Source: Candidatus Flexifilum breve (GTDB taxonomy: Bacteria > Chloroflexota > Anaerolineae > Aggregatilineales > Phototrophicaceae). Taken from it: a DNA stretch of 64,000 bases. Positions 61,937 through 64,000 of this stretch are shown here, piece by piece. The DNA lies in the NCBI GenBank assembly GCA_016717205.1, contig JADKGC010000001.1:310001-374000 (forward strand), written 5' to 3'. The stretch's first letter is position 1. Each line of letters starts with the position of its first letter. The notes below the pieces were generated by a model. It did not search any database and was not told the origin of the DNA. It saw nothing but the letters and a program-made list of their open reading frames with translations. The position numbers and the translations under genes are program-made.

Positions 61937-62341
61937 CTAGCTCAGCGACGCTGCGACGCGCAGCAGCTTGTCCCGCGCCGCCGCCGCAATCGGCTCCAGC
62001 GCCGGGTTGTTGACGAACTCCATCATGTTCTTGGGGTCGATAATGCCGACTTCGACCTCACCCCCTTCCCCCTGTGCGACGGTCACATTGCACGGCAGCA
62101 GCAGCCCCATATCCGGCGCGAGGGTCAGCGCCTGATGCGCGAGGTGCGGATTGCACGCGCCGAGAATGCGATACGGGCGAAAATCGACATCCAGCTTCTT
62201 CTTCATCGTGTCCTTGACGTCGATTTCGGTCAGCACGCCGAACCCTTCCACCTTCAGCGCGTCGATAACACGCTGGCGTGCCGTCTCAAAATCAGCGTGC
62301 AGGGTCACTTTGATGCCGAGGCCTTCGGTGGTTTGCGTCAT
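61937..62341 (-). CDS. DUF302 protein
   Basis: A 134-residue cytoplasmic protein of the DUF302 family, with ETARQRVIDALKVEGFGVLTEIDV, RPYRILGACNPHLAHQAL and LLPCNVTVAQ. Each conserved cysteine (GACNP, LPCNV) is present. The biochemical role is unknown; DUF302 genes are common beside sulphur-handling enzymes, and here the metallo-beta-lactamase/rhodanese gene ends 12 bases upstream on the same strand. Confidence 0.88.
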   Translation of the reverse strand: MTQTTEGLGIKVTLHADFETARQRVIDALKVEGFGVLTEIDVKDTMKKKLDVDFRPYRILGACNPHLAHQALTLAPDMGLLLPCNVTVAQGEGGEVEVGIIDPKNMMEFVNNPALEPIAAAARDKLLRVAASLS

Positions 62342-62353
62342 CGTTCATCGCTC

Positions 62354-63745
62354 CTAGTTTCGTTCAACGGGCAAACCGCTGCCCGCCCACGAGTACATCC
62401 CGCCGAGGATATTGTAGACAGTTTCAAAGCCTTTTTGCCCCAACAGCGCGGCTGCCGATTGGCTGCGGGAGCCGGAAGCGCAGATAACGGCGACGGGCTG
62501 ATGTGGATCGAGTTCGCTGACGCGGCGTCCCAGTTCGCCGAGCGAAATCAGCTTGGCACCGGGCACGTGACCCGACGCATACTCCCACGCTTCGCGCACG
62601 TCCACAACCAGCGGGCGTTCACTCTCCCGCGCCAGCAGGTCGCGCAGTTCGCCGGGTTCAATGTCGCGCACATCACCCGCAGTGACGGGCAGGCCGAGCG
62701 CTTCCCACGTGGCGAGGCTGTCCGCGAGATAGCCGACAACATTCTCAAAGCCGACGCGGGCGAGGCTGTACACCAGCCGTTCATAGTCCGCCGGATCGCT
62801 GAGCTGGATCACGATCAAGGCATCAGGATGCAGCACATGCCCCACGCGGTTGCTCAACTGCTCTTCGAAGGGCAGATGCGTCGCGCCGGGGATATGGGAC
62901 TGCTTGTATTCAGCTTTCGTGCGCGTATCAAGCAGAGCCGCTCCACGCTGAAACTCGTTGATCGCCTGCTGCGTCGACAGTGGACGCGGCTTGACCGCCC
63001 CGAGCGGACGCGGCCCACGGCGGTTGATCGCCTTGATGCGCTTGTGGTTACCGGGCTGTTCCGGCAGGCCGCTCACCGCAAAGTCGATGTACTCGTCGCG
63101 GGTGCGCGGCTGCAGCGCGGGATTCGAACCGCGCTCAAAGCCGAGCGTAGTCATGCGCACGGAGCCAATCGACTTGCCGCACAGCGACCCCGCGCCGTGT
63201 CCCGGCAGAATCAACGTGCCATCGGGCAGCGTGAGATATTCGTTGTTGAGCGTATCGTGCATGTGTCCGGCGAGATCGCGCGCCGCTTCGAGGCCGACCA
63301 GATCGGGGCGTCCGGCGTCGCCGACGAACAGCGTATCGCCAGTCAGTGCCATCCACGCCGTTTCGGTGCGCGTCTTGTCAGCTACCAACACGGTGATGCT
63401 CTCCGGGGTATGCCCGGGCGTATGGCGAATGCGCAGGTCGAGGTTGCCGAGTGTCAGCGTGTCGCCGCCCTGCAGCAGCTTGACTTCAAATTCGGCGTCC
63501 GCCGCTTCGTGCACGTAGATGTCCGCGCCCGTGCGGTCAGCCAGATCCGTATTGCCGGACACATGGTCAGCATGCAGGTGAGTTTCGATGATGTGGGTGA
63601 TCTTCAGTCCGCGTTCAGCGGCGGCATCAAGATATTTCTGTACGTCACGATCCGGATCGATCACGGCGGCGACGCCATAGCTCTCACAGCCGACCAGATA
63701 GGAGAGGCAGCCGATACCGTCGATAAAGAACTGTTGGAGATACAT
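62354..63745 (-). CDS. Metallo-beta-lactamase with two rhodanese domains
   Basis: A 463-residue protein. The N-terminal lactamase fold (about 1-245) has ETHLHADHVSGN, RIRHTPGHTPES and a GDTLFVGDAGRPDL metal site like persulfide dioxygenases. Rhodanese 1 (about 265-355) lacks the catalytic cysteine (LIVIQLSDPADYERL). Rhodanese 2 (about 370-460) has it in VICASGSRSQSA. This matches bacterial persulfide dioxygenase-rhodanese fusions that clear sulfide. The DUF302 gene follows in the same operon. Confidence 0.88.
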   Translation of the reverse strand: MYLQQFFIDGIGCLSYLVGCESYGVAAVIDPDRDVQKYLDAAAERGLKITHIIETHLHADHVSGNTDLADRTGADIYVHEAADAEFEVKLLQGGDTLTLGNLDLRIRHTPGHTPESITVLVADKTRTETAWMALTGDTLFVGDAGRPDLVGLEAARDLAGHMHDTLNNEYLTLPDGTLILPGHGAGSLCGKSIGSVRMTTLGFERGSNPALQPRTRDEYIDFAVSGLPEQPGNHKRIKAINRRGPRPLGAVKPRPLSTQQAINEFQRGAALLDTRTKAEYKQSHIPGATHLPFEEQLSNRVGHVLHPDALIVIQLSDPADYERLVYSLARVGFENVVGYLADSLATWEALGLPVTAGDVRDIEPGELRDLLARESERPLVVDVREAWEYASGHVPGAKLISLGELGRRVSELDPHQPVAVICASGSRSQSAAALLGQKGFETVYNILGGMYSWAGSGLPVERN

Positions 63746-63957
63746 CCAGATTCATCCTCACTGACTACATGCTTTGGTTACTGTGTCACTATAACAGACG
63801 CCCCTGCTCACGAGCACTCCCCGACTCCTTATGCATGGCATTAGTGGCAAGTTATGGCATGCGCCGGGCGGACGGTGGTTGTGCGTCCAGTGAGCAGCGT
63901 TCTAGCCGCGTTATACTGGAACGCAAATGGGAGTCCGCAGCCAAAAGGAGTCTGCTC
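63746..63957. promoter_or_regulatory. Divergent region at the right edge
   Basis: The only feature seen is TATACT at 63912-63917, a -10 box like those at 17101, 36717 and 50284, with no clear -35. AAAAGGAG (63943-63950) serves the edge gene. Confidence 0.4.
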
Positions 63958-64000
63958 ATGAAACGCCTCGCCCTCGCGTTCGTCCTCAGCCTCGTCACAA
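63958..64000 (+). CDS. Exported protein, partial
   Basis: An ATG 7 bases after AAAAGGAG opens a frame reading MKRLALAFVLSLVT to the window edge, the start of a signal peptide. Nothing more can be said of the product. Confidence 0.6.
   Translation, partial: MKRLALAFVLSLVT

Noticed and set aside
62135..63844. A 569-codon open frame on the plus strand
   Set aside because: It overlaps, in antisense, the DUF302 and metallo-beta-lactamase genes, both of which have clear motifs.
1..64000. tRNA, rRNA, CRISPR arrays or transposase genes
   Set aside because: I saw no cloverleaf, no rRNA-like stretch, no regularly spaced repeats and no transposase; the short repeats present are MITE-like or hairpins.

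Overview
This window reads as part of a free-living, sugar-scavenging bacterium, most likely a member of the Chloroflexota (Anaerolineae-like). The reasons are the fairly high GC content, three separate sugar-type ABC uptake operons, a membrane-anchored MutS-like protein, long PAS-rich histidine kinases, and short GC-rich intergenic repeats whose chance translations look like 'PHPQPLPEFREG'. The phylum is an inference. No rRNA, tRNA, CRISPR array, transposase or phage gene was seen, and the window looks chromosomal.

Layout. 1-9414: an edge-truncated sugar-phosphate isomerase/epimerase, a PhyH dioxygenase with a VOC protein, a secreted PPC-domain protein and two large PAS histidine kinases without a response regulator. 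9474-13539: a GntR regulator with an AstE/AspA-type deacylase, a decayed L-rhamnose mutarotase and a MutS-like membrane ATPase. 13579-22831: a galactan-use locus (LacI repressor, GH2 beta-galactosidase, and divergently an ABC binding protein, two permeases and a secreted GH53 endo-galactanase). 22881-25495: an ABC-2 type exporter. 25826-27309: a secreted PDZ protein and a nucleoside deaminase. 27313-32714: a nitrite/NO region with a cupredoxin-fused copper nitrite reductase, ferredoxin, DUF2249 protein, Crp/Fnr regulator, and an operon of an NnrS-like membrane protein, a cupin and two paralogous four-helix membrane proteins. 32869-41286: a DeoR-controlled locus with GH114 and GH4 hydrolases, an AgaS-type sugar isomerase and an ABC importer, best read as use of a galactosamine-containing polymer. 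41644-46078: an amidohydrolase and a hemC-hemD-hemB operon. 46298-53119: a U32-like protein, a WD40/TPR secreted protein, and a sulfatase with its radical-SAM maturase. 53262-59787: a ugp-like ABC operon ending in a glycerophosphodiesterase. 59946-64000: an XRE-cupin regulator, a TlpA thioredoxin, a methyltransferase, and DUF302 plus metallo-beta-lactamase/rhodanese sulfur-handling proteins.

How the parts fit. The three importers share a plan: binding protein, then a GC-rich hairpin, then permeases. Only the third operon encodes an ATPase (57254-58342), so it may energise the other two. Extracellular or cytoplasmic hydrolases (GH53, GH114, GH2, GH4) sit beside the importers that would take up their products, each with a local repressor. 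Points most worth a second look are the probable ATC start codon of the sulfatase maturase, a PDZ domain inside an ABC permease, a repeat element inserted in frame into the GH53 signal region, a Crp/Fnr-geometry palindrome upstream of the nirK operon, and the uncharacterised membrane module beside it.
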